Positions 27,086 through 37,515 of a DNA stretch of 64,000 bases are shown in pieces. The notes under the pieces are model-generated. The model saw only the letters and a list, made by a program, of their open reading frames with translations. It made no database searches and had not been told where the DNA came from. This stretch comes from Brevibacterium sp. UMB1308A. Its GTDB lineage: Bacteria > Actinomycetota > Actinomycetes > Actinomycetales > Brevibacteriaceae. The stretch covers positions 124,001 to 188,000 of the forward strand of contig NZ_JASPDO010000001.1 in assembly GCF_030230605.1 (NCBI RefSeq), read 5' to 3'. The position numbers and the translations under genes are program-made. Each line of letters begins with the position of its first letter. Within the stretch, counting starts at the first letter, position 1.

Positions 27086-28189
27086 ATGACGACACGACCA
27101 ACGCTGTGGGGTTTTATTCTCACTCTTATTTCTGTTGTGGCCTTTGCCTTGGCGGCACCAATTGCTAAGACCATGTATGCGTCTGATTGGTCGGCTGGTG
27201 GTGTGACGTTTGCGCGTCTGACCGGGTGTTCGGTCCTCCTCACGGTCCCCGCTCTGTGGGCTATGCGCGGAAAGTGGCATAACCTCAAGGGCAATTACAT
27301 GCGCGTCATCATGTACGGCGTGATCACCATGGCAGGTGTGCAACTGTTGTTCTTCCTGGCGGTTGAGCGTCTCAAGCCGTCCATTGCCCTGCTCTTAGAG
27401 ATGACTGCCCCCATTCTGATCGTGCTCTTTTTGTGGGTTCGAACTCGCGTGAACCCTGCCATCGCCACTCTGGTGGGAATGGTGGTGGCCATGGCAGGTG
27501 TGGTCATTGTTTTGGACCCCCGAGGTGCCACCTTGGACATGCTGGGTGTTCTGTATGCGCTGGCTGCAGCAGGGTGTTTGGCAACGTTCTTTGTAATGTC
27601 CGCCCGTTCCGATATGGGTATTTCTCCTGTCCCGCTCCTGGCGTTCGGAATGGGAGTAGGCGCGATCGTCGTTGGGATTGTGTGCGCGGTGGGTCTCGTG
27701 CCGTTCAAGGTTGCCTATGACCCGGTGACGGTCGCGCATTTCACGATTCCGTGGTGGGCAGGCGTTCTTGCAATTGTGGCCGTGACCATTCTTGCGTATG
27801 TGACTGGTGTGATTGGGTTGCAACTGATCGGTGCCACGGTGGGTAGCTTCTTGAACCTGCTGGAAGTTCCAGCGTCAGTTGTGGCTTCGTGGTGGATGCT
27901 GGGCGACCTGCCCACATATGTGCAGCTGTGCGGTGGAATTGTTGTTTTGGCTGGAGTCGTGTTCGTTAAGTTGGGCGAAAACCAGCAAACGAAACGCGAA
28001 CGTGTACGGATCGAAGACATCGACCCTGCGACCGGTCAAATCCCGGTGATCGTGGAAGAGCCAGACGAGGACGAACCGGAACCAGACGAGGAACAGTCGC
28101 GCACTTCTGCCGCCACCTCCCCTTCGCAGGCCAACCCTGCTGACACCTCGGCCGAGGTGGCTTGTAAGAGTCCGTGCACCGAAAGTTAG
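27086..28189 (+). CDS. EamA/RhaT-family (DMT) transporter
   Basis: Ten membrane spans arranged as two EamA repeats (LTLISVVAFALAAPIAKTMY near 12 and LGVLYALAAAGCLATFFVMS near 154), ending in an acidic, Thr/Ser/Ala-rich cytosolic tail of about 65 residues. Drug/metabolite transporters of this group usually export amino acids or small metabolites; the substrate is unknown. The start is the ATG at 27086, since GAGGGGGT is well placed for it and would lie inside the gene if the GTG at 27071 were used. It is divergent from the response regulator and convergent with the XPB helicase. Confidence 0.83.
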   Translation: MTTRPTLWGFILTLISVVAFALAAPIAKTMYASDWSAGGVTFARLTGCSVLLTVPALWAMRGKWHNLKGNYMRVIMYGVITMAGVQLLFFLAVERLKPSIALLLEMTAPILIVLFLWVRTRVNPAIATLVGMVVAMAGVVIVLDPRGATLDMLGVLYALAAAGCLATFFVMSARSDMGISPVPLLAFGMGVGAIVVGIVCAVGLVPFKVAYDPVTVAHFTIPWWAGVLAIVAVTILAYVTGVIGLQLIGATVGSFLNLLEVPASVVASWWMLGDLPTYVQLCGGIVVLAGVVFVKLGENQQTKRERVRIEDIDPATGQIPVIVEEPDEDEPEPDEEQSRTSAATSPSQANPADTSAEVACKSPCTES

Positions 28190-28201
28190 TCCCGGGACGA
28201 G

Positions 28202-29830
28202 TTAGTCCTGGGGGAAGTTTTCGATCGTGTAGGAATACCCCTGTTCGGTGAGGAAGCGCCGGCGGTGTTGGGCGAAGTCTTCGTCAACGGTGTTCGCCGT
28301 GACGATCGTGTAGAAGGTTGCGGGGAGCGCGTTTTCTTTTGGTCGCAGGATCCTGCCTAAGCGCTGGGCTTCTTCTTGCCGGGAGCCAAAGGAGCCGGAC
28401 ACCTGAACGGCGACGGAGGCCTGCGGAAGGTCAACGGAAAAGTTAGCGACCTTTGACACGACAAGAACACGAACCTCCCCGTTGCGGAAGTCCTCGTACA
28501 GACGTTCACGCTCAGACTCGGGAGTTTTTCCGGTCAGAACGGGAGCGTTGAGGGCTTCGCCCAGCTCCTCGAGTTGGTCCAGGTACTGCCCAATCACCAG
28601 AATCTGGGCGTCTGGGTGTTCCTTGACGATGTGCTTCGTGGCCCGCACTTTAGCTTCACAGCTGGCAGCTAAGCGGTAACGGTTTTCGCCTTCTGCGCTC
28701 GCGTATGTGGAACGCAAGTCCCGGTCGAGTTTGACGCGTACTTCGTGGCACGTCGCAGTGGCGATGTGGCCGGCCGCTTCGATTTCTTTCCATGGAACGT
28801 CGAACTGTTTGGGGCCAATGAGGGAGAACACTTCTTCTTCTCGCCCGTCTTCGCGCACCAGGGTGGCGGTGAGCCCTAACCTGCGTCTCGCTTGGAGGCC
28901 CGCCGTGAGTCGGAAAATGGGGGCGGGCAGCAGGTGGACCTCGTCGTAAATCACCAGTCCCCAGTTGCGCGCATCCAGGAGTTCTAAGTGTAAATAGGAC
29001 CCTTTTCTGCGGGTGGTGAGCACTTGGTAGGTGGCGATTGTGACGGGGCGAATCTGTTTGAGGTTCCCGGAGTATTCCCCGATCTCTTCTGGTGTCAAAC
29101 TGGTTCTGCGCAACAGCTCAGCTTTCCACTGTTTAGCAGAAACTGAGTTTGTCACCAGGATCAGAGTTGTCGTTTGCACGCGGGACATGGTTGCTGCACC
29201 CACCACAGTTTTGCCCGCCCCGCACGGAAGCACGACAACCCCTGATTCGCCTTGCACAAACGCGTCGACTGCGCGCTCTTGATAGTCGCGCAGGTTCCAC
29301 GAATCTGTGAGTCCAATGGTGTGGGCTTCGCCGCTGATATAACCGGCCCGGTCGGCCACGGGGTGCCCCAACCTGAGGAGACGGTGCTTGAGTTCACCTC
29401 GTTCTGACGGGTACACCTCGGTAGACTCGTCGTCGATCTTTTGACCCAGAATGCCTTGCATGTCCGGGTGCGCTCGCAGTTTCTCAAGCAGCGCGGTGTC
29501 CGTGGACTGGAGGGTTAATCCGTGCGTGGGGTGGTCGATCAGGGTGAGGACTCCAAAGCGGTCCATCGTGTCAACAATGTCGACCAACAGTTCATGTGGC
29601 ACGGGAAACTTGGCGAACTCGATAAGCGTGTTGACCACGGATTCCGCGTCATAACCACTCGCGCGAGCATTCCACAGTCCCAACGGGGTGATGGTGTAGG
29701 TGTGAATGTACTCAGGAGTCTTCGACAGTTGGGCGAACGGCGCAATAGCCACGGCAGCGACTTGCGAATCTGGGTGCCCGGACTCTAAAAGAAGCGTGCG
29801 GTCCGACTGAACAATAAGTGGCCCGGTCAT
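28202..29830 (-). CDS. XPB/ERCC3-type DNA helicase
   Basis: A superfamily 2 helicase (542 aa) of the bacterial XPB group: an N-terminal helicase-associated region, Walker A LPCGAGKTVV near 203, DEVH box near 297, GLTATLVRED near 330 (with the RED motif typical of XPB), and QRLGRILRPK near 490. XPB opens duplex DNA by a ratchet-like 3'-5' translocation and works with nucleases in bacterial repair. The ATG overlaps the stop of the upstream partner gene (ATGA), so the two are made together. Confidence 0.92.
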   Translation of the reverse strand: MTGPLIVQSDRTLLLESGHPDSQVAAVAIAPFAQLSKTPEYIHTYTITPLGLWNARASGYDAESVVNTLIEFAKFPVPHELLVDIVDTMDRFGVLTLIDHPTHGLTLQSTDTALLEKLRAHPDMQGILGQKIDDESTEVYPSERGELKHRLLRLGHPVADRAGYISGEAHTIGLTDSWNLRDYQERAVDAFVQGESGVVVLPCGAGKTVVGAATMSRVQTTTLILVTNSVSAKQWKAELLRRTSLTPEEIGEYSGNLKQIRPVTIATYQVLTTRRKGSYLHLELLDARNWGLVIYDEVHLLPAPIFRLTAGLQARRRLGLTATLVREDGREEEVFSLIGPKQFDVPWKEIEAAGHIATATCHEVRVKLDRDLRSTYASAEGENRYRLAASCEAKVRATKHIVKEHPDAQILVIGQYLDQLEELGEALNAPVLTGKTPESERERLYEDFRNGEVRVLVVSKVANFSVDLPQASVAVQVSGSFGSRQEEAQRLGRILRPKENALPATFYTIVTANTVDEDFAQHRRRFLTEQGYSYTIENFPQD

Positions 29831-31827
29831 GACACCTCCTTGCTTGGTTGTGCTGCGATCACTCTTACCAGTGGAACGGTCACTTCTCCGGAACCGCGAC
29901 GACCTCGGACCAGGCCACCGGCTACCGCGATGGGGGTGAGCGTGACTGCTTGGCGGCCACCGGTTGCGGTTGCAACGGTGAGCGTGAGAGGGGTGCGTGA
30001 GTCGATAGCTTCGCGGATTGTGTCCGCAATTGTGATGGGTGCGCCCTGGGCGTCGCCGGTGTGGGATGTGAGCATGTGATAGAACGCGCCGAGGTCGTTC
30101 ATCCGGGTGGTTCGAGTGCGGACAGTGCGCGTGTTGGTGGGTACGCGGGCTCGTGCTGGGGCTGGAGGTGAGGATTTCATGACGTCGATTCCGTGGGTAG
30201 ACAGGAGCACGCCCAAACGTTCAGGACCCACGCTGGAAATGGCCACGGTGGGTGCGACTCGGGTGAGTTTCGCGGCTGCGAACAGGGGGTCGGCGATGAG
30301 CGGGTCGAGTTCTTCGGGGTCGTTTACCACGATGACGCCGCGTGCTGCTGACACGGTGACGCGACCAAGTTTCGCTGCCGTGTCACGGATGAGGAAGTCC
30401 AGGGGGCCGGGCACCTCGGTTGAGGACACGCGTTCGATGAGCTCAAGGATCGCTGCTGTTGAAAGGCCCGATTCTAGTGCGCGGGTGATCGACGCCGCGG
30501 TGAACCGGTACACGGTTCCTTGGCCCCTGGTTTCAACGGTCGCCACTTGATCCAGGGCCGCTGCGGTCTCTGGGTGCAGGGGGCCGGTGGCAATCGCGGT
30601 GAGATCGGATTGGGTGATGACCGTGCGTTCGAGTTCAGGCAGTAGCGGGGGGACTAGGTGGGCGAATTCGTCCGGAGCGTCTAGGCGGTCGCGGTCGAAG
30701 CACAGAGGGCTGAGTTCAGCGGTCATGCGCGTCTGCATGTGTTCAGCGAGTGCTGCGCCCAAGTGGGTGAGCCCGGACGAGTCGGTTGCGTGAAATGGGG
30801 TGAATGTGAGCCCTAAGTGTTCTGCTTCAGTGAGTATCTGCCGAACTGTGGGCTCATCGAACCCGAGTGTGAGCGGGTGGCGGAACTGAGCGTGAGCCAC
30901 GAGGTCGGCGGTGGCGATCGCGTGCTGATCTGGGGCGAGTTCGTTGAGTAGGGTCAGCACCCGGTAGCGCGCAAACGGCATGACTGGTCGAGGCGCAGGA
31001 GGTGGTTGATGCGTGCCTAGAACGTGTGTTTTTTGGTCGTTCCACGTGGTTCCGGTACCCACATGAAGCGTGTTGGGTGTAAGGGTGAGCCAGCTGCCCA
31101 CGGCTGACACGTACGCGTGTGCACGGTCGTCGTGAAACGCGTCCCATGCGACCGTGGGCATCCACTGCGGGTCATCGTGGGAGTCGCTCACGCCAATGAG
31201 TCCCAGCGCGCGGGCAAGTTCCAGCAAGAACACCACTGTGGAAACGTCCGCCGAGGTGCGCGCCGCCAAGGTGGACACGTCCCTTTTGCCTATCCCACCT
31301 CGGACTAATTGGGAAGGCTTCAGAGCTGCGAGCGCTTCTGCGACGGCACCCAGATCAGTGAGCACCTGGTTGACTGCCGCTGCGGCAGCGTTTGTGGGCA
31401 CGGAGTGTGGAACGGTATGTGTTTCCGGTGAGTCCGGGGTGTCCAGAGTGGTCCAGCGAGGCGGTGTCGCTACCGCGGACGCTGTTGTGGGTAGGAGCGC
31501 AATGGCTTCTGACTGGATGCGGTGGCCGTCGCCGGAGGGCCATGCGAGGGCAGCGTCGATAAGTGCGTTGAGGTCGGGACTTTCTGGTAGGCCGGTGATG
31601 AGCGGGCCGGTGCGTGCACTGCGGGCCATCTTCCACGCCAGTTGGAGTTGTTGTGCGTTGAGTGACTCCAGGCCTACGGCTACCGCGGCGCGGGAAGACG
31701 CGAGTCCAGCTAAGCGTTGAAATGAAGCGGTGTCGGAGCGGACTAGGTCACGGCGACACTCCAGGATCGCTATGAGCGTTTCCTTGGGGGCGGAACTGAT
31801 CCATGACGCAAATGACACAGTAGACAT
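29827..31827 (-). CDS. Helicase-associated protein (XPB/Ssl2 N-terminal-domain type)
   Basis: A 666-residue protein translated together with XPB. It lacks Walker motifs. It carries repeated winged-helix-like segments and, near residues 455-555, a helicase-associated domain (VSAARGVIVVNDPEELDPLIADPLF). The actinobacterial family always sits upstream of XPB and is thought to be its partner, but its biochemistry is not established. The ATG at 31825-31827 has no clear Shine-Dalgarno; TACACT lies eight bases upstream, so the operon may be leaderless. Confidence 0.78.
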   Translation of the reverse strand: MSTVSFASWISSAPKETLIAILECRRDLVRSDTASFQRLAGLASSRAAVAVGLESLNAQQLQLAWKMARSARTGPLITGLPESPDLNALIDAALAWPSGDGHRIQSEAIALLPTTASAVATPPRWTTLDTPDSPETHTVPHSVPTNAAAAAVNQVLTDLGAVAEALAALKPSQLVRGGIGKRDVSTLAARTSADVSTVVFLLELARALGLIGVSDSHDDPQWMPTVAWDAFHDDRAHAYVSAVGSWLTLTPNTLHVGTGTTWNDQKTHVLGTHQPPPAPRPVMPFARYRVLTLLNELAPDQHAIATADLVAHAQFRHPLTLGFDEPTVRQILTEAEHLGLTFTPFHATDSSGLTHLGAALAEHMQTRMTAELSPLCFDRDRLDAPDEFAHLVPPLLPELERTVITQSDLTAIATGPLHPETAAALDQVATVETRGQGTVYRFTAASITRALESGLSTAAILELIERVSSTEVPGPLDFLIRDTAAKLGRVTVSAARGVIVVNDPEELDPLIADPLFAAAKLTRVAPTVAISSVGPERLGVLLSTHGIDVMKSSPPAPARARVPTNTRTVRTRTTRMNDLGAFYHMLTSHTGDAQGAPITIADTIREAIDSRTPLTLTVATATGGRQAVTLTPIAVAGGLVRGRRGSGEVTVPLVRVIAAQPSKEVS

Positions 31828-31835
31828 CTCGAACC

Positions 31836-31841
31836 AGTGTA
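31836..31841 (-). promoter_or_regulatory. -10 hexamer TACACT before the XPB operon
   Basis: On the minus strand TACACT is followed by eight bases and the ATG of the helicase-associated gene, with no Shine-Dalgarno. The same hexamer precedes serC and the GTG gene at 58150. Confidence 0.3.
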
Positions 31842-32054
31842 GTACCCGGAGTTGTGCCTGAAGGCGTGCCCGAGGTGTGGCTGGAGTCAGGGCTGAAGAT
31901 AGTTTCCGAGGTGGGGAGGTATCCAGAGTGAGAGAAGCCCTGTATAATATTCGAACAATACACGTATTTGCGGGTTCGCCTGTGGGCGCTCGCCACTGCG
32001 TTTAACACCGGCCCCCAATGTGGGCCATTGTTTTTGTTGAAAGGAGGAAGCCGT

Positions 32055-32309
32055 ATGACCGGGGAAAGACCAGACCGCGTACCGCAGCGCGCGTCGACCA
32101 TGTCGGGAACGGACTTCCTTCTGGCTGTGCTAGCGCTTTTATTTTCAGTTGTGGGGGCGCTTTCGGTGGCCGCTGTCGTGTTCATGGGAGTACGTGACCA
32201 CACGCCGCCCACATTTCTGATGGCCTGTGCGTATATTGCCTCACCAGTTGCAATTCTTTTGCTGGGTGTGCTGTGGGTTCGCATGGTCATCAAACGTCGT
32301 AAAGCATAA
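32055..32309 (+). CDS. Small two-span membrane protein (unknown function)
   Basis: An 84-residue protein with a charged N-terminus (about 20 residues), two membrane segments (about 20-42 and 52-76) and a basic VIKRRKA end. I do not recognise a family. The start is the ATG at 32055, which has a strong AAAGGAGG Shine-Dalgarno. A TATAAT box lies about 110 bases upstream (31944-31949). A cold-shock gene follows after 56 bases and may share its transcript. Confidence 0.65.
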   Translation: MTGERPDRVPQRASTMSGTDFLLAVLALLFSVVGALSVAAVVFMGVRDHTPPTFLMACAYIASPVAILLLGVLWVRMVIKRRKA

Positions 32310-32365
32310 GTTTTTTTCTTCCTTATCGCTCTAGTTTTTTATCTCATCTCCGAAAGGAAACAATC

Positions 32366-32728
32366 ATGCCTGTTGGTCGTGTTAAGTGGTTTGATCAAGA
32401 AAAAGGGTTCGGCTTTGTCACAAGCGATGAAGGCGACATGTTTTTGCACCAGTCTGCTCTTCCCGACGGTGTCAAGGTAGCGCCGGGAACACGGCTAGAG
32501 TTCGACGTAGTTGACGGGCGCCGCGGAAAGCAGGTTCTCAAGGCTCGTCTCATCGATGCGGTCAAGCGCAACCGTGACCCCAAAAAGACTGCGGATATGA
32601 TCGATGATGTCATTACACTGCTTGAAGATACTTCGGCGGGACTTCGCCAGGGCCGGTTCCCTGACCCTGTGTTCTCGAACAAGGTCGCTGAAGTGCTCAG
32701 GCACATCGCAGACGACCTGGAGGTCTAA
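32366..32728 (+). CDS. Cold-shock domain protein with C-terminal extension
   Basis: The cold-shock domain (residues 1-65) has VKWFDQEKGFGFV and DMFLHQSAL, the two RNP motifs. A helical extension of about 55 residues (residues 66-120) follows, unlike the 67-residue CspA at 15766. The longer form is typical of an actinobacterial group next to DUF3027. It should bind single-stranded RNA. Its stop overlaps the DUF3027 start by one base (TAATG), indicating a coupled operon. Confidence 0.88.
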   Translation: MPVGRVKWFDQEKGFGFVTSDEGDMFLHQSALPDGVKVAPGTRLEFDVVDGRRGKQVLKARLIDAVKRNRDPKKTADMIDDVITLLEDTSAGLRQGRFPDPVFSNKVAEVLRHIADDLEV

Positions 32729-33588
32729 TGAGCGGGCTCTTTACCGCATGGCTCGAATCGGTGGACCCCGGTTCTACCTTGGAGCTGGACCCAGTTCTTG
32801 AAAACGCTGTCGACATTGCACGGCGGGCGCTTCTTGATGTTGTTCCCGCCGAGGTCGTGGGGAGACACCTCGGTGTTTCGTGCGAAGCGCGGTGCAGTGC
32901 CACCCATACTTTTGAGTGCCTGGACCCGGCGTACCCCGGTTGGGCGTGGACGGCCGTGATTGCACGTGCCCCGGAAGATGACGCTCCTGTCACCGTGTGT
33001 GAAACTGCTTTGCTTCCTGGTGAGGAAGCTCTGACAGCGCCCAAGTGGGTTCCCTGGCAAGACCGTATTCAGCCAGGTGACCTGGGTACCCGCGATGTCT
33101 TGCCAAAGAAAGACTTTGACGACAACTTAGAAGGTGGCTTCGAGCAGGTCGAGGTTGTCGCTGGTGACAACGTGGACCAGATCCCTAACTATGAACTGGG
33201 TCTTGGGCGGGTGCGCGTTTTGTCGTCTACTGGCTTGTCGCGTGCGGCGACGCGGTGGGAGCGTTCGGAATCTGGGTCCGACGGAGAGTACTCGCGCCAC
33301 GCATCTGCGCACTGCTCCACATGTGGTTACCTGCTACCGATTGCAGGTTCACTGCGCATGCAGTTTGGAGTATGTGCGAACGAATGGTCACCCTTTGACG
33401 GTCGCGTGGTGTCACTCGATTCGGGATGTGGCGCACACTCGGAAACCGATGTGCGTAAACGTCGCGAAGAAACCCCGCAGGCAGTCATTGATGACAAAGT
33501 CGAACATTTCGACATGGTGGATACAACAGAATCAGAAGACACCGGTGGTTCACATGACACCACCGAACACAACAAGTCAGAACACTGA
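32728..33588 (+). CDS. DUF3027 family protein
   Basis: A 286-residue actinobacterial DUF3027 protein: DVVPAEVVGRHLGV near 37 and PAYPGWAWTAVIARAPE near 69 (the conserved core), then WVPWQDRIQPGDLG near 111. Near residue 195 a HASAHCSTCGYL segment, with a later FGVCANEW and SGCGAH, gives four Cys and two His that may bind zinc. The tail is acidic. The function is unknown; its constant pairing with a cold-shock protein suggests a role in RNA or translation. The ATG overlaps the upstream stop. Confidence 0.82.
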   Translation: MSGLFTAWLESVDPGSTLELDPVLENAVDIARRALLDVVPAEVVGRHLGVSCEARCSATHTFECLDPAYPGWAWTAVIARAPEDDAPVTVCETALLPGEEALTAPKWVPWQDRIQPGDLGTRDVLPKKDFDDNLEGGFEQVEVVAGDNVDQIPNYELGLGRVRVLSSTGLSRAATRWERSESGSDGEYSRHASAHCSTCGYLLPIAGSLRMQFGVCANEWSPFDGRVVSLDSGCGAHSETDVRKRREETPQAVIDDKVEHFDMVDTTESEDTGGSHDTTEHNKSEH

Positions 33589-33655
33589 CGTAGAGTACAT
33601 TCGTAAACGGTTGTGTACGACCGCTTAAAGGTGAGCGGGTAGGAGGACACGCACA

Positions 33656-33673
33656 ATGGGGGCGGGCACATGA
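33656..33673 (+). CDS. Five-codon mini-ORF coupled to the MFS exporter
   Basis: AGGAGG at 33641-33646 is nine bases before an ATG at 33656 that reads MGAGT-stop. The TGA overlaps the MFS ATG at 33670 (ATGA). The same Shine-Dalgarno is 23 bases from the MFS start, too far to serve it, so ribosomes probably load on the mini-ORF and re-initiate. This rests on spacing alone. Confidence 0.4.
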   Translation: MGAGT

Positions 33674-34944
33674 GCTCGACATTCCGCTCATTGAGCGAAC
33701 CCAATTACCGGAACTGGTTCGTTGCAGCACTCACGTCCAACACCGGCATGTGGATGCAGCGAACGGCCCAAGACTGGCTGGTGCTCACTGAACTGACTGA
33801 CCACAACGCTACTGCCTTGGGAATCGGCATGGCGTTGCAGCTGGGTCCGCAACTTCTCTTATTTCCTTTTGCTGGAGCGATTGCTGACCGCTTTAGTAAG
33901 CGCGGGGTACTCATGATCACTCAAGCGCTTCAAGGTGCCAGTGGTTTTGTTTTATTGACCCTGTATTTAACAGGCGCGCTGAACATCTGGTGGGTATACG
34001 GCATGTCCCTCTTCTTGGGACTTGTCATGTGTCTTGACGCGCCCACGCGCCAATCCTTTGTTTCAGAGTTGGTAGGTGACCGGCTCTTACCCAACGCAGT
34101 CTCGCTCAACTCGGCATCCTTTAACGGGGCGCGTCTCTTAGGGCCCGGAATTGCGGGTCTCCTGACCGCCTCGGTAGGGGCTGCGGTGGTCTTCGCGATC
34201 AGCGGACTGGGATACATTGCCACCCTGGCAGTGCTGATTGGTTTGGACAAGTCTCGCCTGCATCCTTCGCCAAGGTCCAAGGCTCACGGTTTGAAATCGG
34301 TCCTGGGTGGTTTCACATACATCAAAACACGCCCAGACATTGTGGTGGTCCTGTCGATTCTGTTTGTTATCTCCACCCTGGGTTTCAACTTCAACATCTT
34401 TACGGCCACCATGGCGCGCGTCGAGTTCGGAAAAGATGCGGCAGGCTTCGGGCTACTGTCCTCAATTATCGCGATTGGATCAGTCGCTGGTGCTTTGCGT
34501 TCGGCCAGCCGTGAAAAGCCCAGACTCCGTTACGTTTTCTGGGCCGCTGGAGGGTTTGGCTTCGTGGGAATTCTGGCTGCAGTTGCGCCCACGTATGAAC
34601 TGTTCGCGATCACGCTTGTAGGCGTGGGCTTTGCCACCATCACCATGCTCACGGCAGCAAACGGTTTTGTTCAGACCACTATTCCCGCGCATGTGCGTGG
34701 CCGTGTCATGTCCATGTACACAGCAGTCCTCATGGGTGGGGGAGCAGTGGGTGCTCCGATCTCAGGCTTTATTGCCAACACCTATGGTCCACGTATTGCG
34801 TTGCTGGTAGCTGGGACGTCCGGGATCATTGGGATAGCCATTGGTACTTTGTGGATGATGACCGCCAAGAATCTTCGAGTCCACCGGGCCCGTTCGCGCA
34901 GATTAGTGTTCTTCACGTACGACGGGAAAACTCCACGCAAATAG
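33670..34944 (+). CDS. Major facilitator superfamily exporter (MFS_3/EntS-like)
   Basis: Twelve membrane spans in 424 residues, with the MFS_3 start LSEPNYRNWFVAALTSNTGMWMQRTAQDWLV, GAIADRFSKRGVLM (the loop 2-3 motif) near 75 and NAVSLNSASFNGARLLGPG near 146. This branch contains siderophore and drug exporters, so an export role is likely; the substrate is unknown. The start ATG overlaps a five-codon ORF that owns the only good Shine-Dalgarno. A DUF456 gene follows 43 bases downstream. Confidence 0.85.
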   Translation: MSSTFRSLSEPNYRNWFVAALTSNTGMWMQRTAQDWLVLTELTDHNATALGIGMALQLGPQLLLFPFAGAIADRFSKRGVLMITQALQGASGFVLLTLYLTGALNIWWVYGMSLFLGLVMCLDAPTRQSFVSELVGDRLLPNAVSLNSASFNGARLLGPGIAGLLTASVGAAVVFAISGLGYIATLAVLIGLDKSRLHPSPRSKAHGLKSVLGGFTYIKTRPDIVVVLSILFVISTLGFNFNIFTATMARVEFGKDAAGFGLLSSIIAIGSVAGALRSASREKPRLRYVFWAAGGFGFVGILAAVAPTYELFAITLVGVGFATITMLTAANGFVQTTIPAHVRGRVMSMYTAVLMGGGAVGAPISGFIANTYGPRIALLVAGTSGIIGIAIGTLWMMTAKNLRVHRARSRRLVFFTYDGKTPRK

Positions 34945-34987
34945 GCCGGCACACACACCGTAGACTGTGTGCGACGAAAGGACCCAG

Positions 34988-35482
34988 ATGACCACGATCA
35001 TTGTTGTGACCGTACTGTGCGCATTGGCCATATGCGTGGGGCTGTTAGGGATTGTGATCCCGGTGTTGCCCGGTTCGATCCTCATATGGATTAGCAGTTT
35101 GGTGTGGGCAATTTTTGCGAACTCCACGCCAACCTGGATCGTCTTTGCAGTCATCACAGTGTGTGTCGCAGCCGGAATGGCTTCATCATGGGTCCTCACC
35201 GGTCGCAAACTATCAACCATGAAGATCCCCAAGTCCACCCTGTTGGTTTCGGGTGCGCTTGCTTTGGTGGGCTTCTTCTTAATCCCAGTCGTGGGGCTTC
35301 TTTTGGGCTTTGTTGTGGGTCTGTTCGTGATGGAATACCAACGGTTAAAAGACGCATCAACAGCCTGGGCATCTTCCTGGGCGATCATCAAAACAGCGGC
35401 ACTGGGCATTGTGGTTGAGCTCAGCTTCGCCTCAATTGCGGCATTGGCGTTCGCCGTTGGGTGTTTCGTTTACTTCACATAA
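34988..35482 (+). CDS. DUF456 membrane protein
   Basis: A 164-residue DUF456 protein with four or five membrane spans and the family's glycine-rich LLGIVIPVLPGSILIWISSLVWA segment near 16 and GFFLIPVVGLLLGFVVGLFVMEY near 96. Function is unknown in the family. The start is the ATG at 34988, preceded by GAAAGGA; the upstream in-frame ATG-like codon at 34967 has no Shine-Dalgarno. Confidence 0.8.
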   Translation: MTTIIVVTVLCALAICVGLLGIVIPVLPGSILIWISSLVWAIFANSTPTWIVFAVITVCVAAGMASSWVLTGRKLSTMKIPKSTLLVSGALALVGFFLIPVVGLLLGFVVGLFVMEYQRLKDASTAWASSWAIIKTAALGIVVELSFASIAALAFAVGCFVYFT

Positions 35483-35484
35483 AC

Positions 35485-35522
35485 GCGCGGCCGGTTCGCT
35501 TAAGCGCGGCCGGTTCGCTTAA
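35485..35522. repeat. Perfect tandem repeat, two units of 19 bp
   Basis: The 19-base unit GCGCGGCCGGTTCGCTTAA occurs twice back to back, two bases after the DUF456 stop and 24 bases before the serC stop codon on the other strand. Each unit holds the palindrome CGGCCG. It lies between convergent genes and could be part of a bidirectional end signal, or a simple local duplication. Confidence 0.85.
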
Positions 35523-35545
35523 GCACAGGGCCACGCGTCTGTCAG

Positions 35546-37408
<1,863 letters not shown>

Positions 37409-37515
37409 GTCGCCCAGTAGTTTGGCAAATGAAAGATGCCTAGCCATTTATTGGATTGTTAATAGAATGATGACTGGGCCACTGGCCAACTGGACGTCAT
37501 GAGCTGAGGGGTAAT

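Noticed and set aside
31950..31975. LexA/SOS box near ATTCGAACAATAC
   Set aside because: Only one half-site (TCGAAC) is present; the second half does not match, so it is probably chance next to a TATAAT box.
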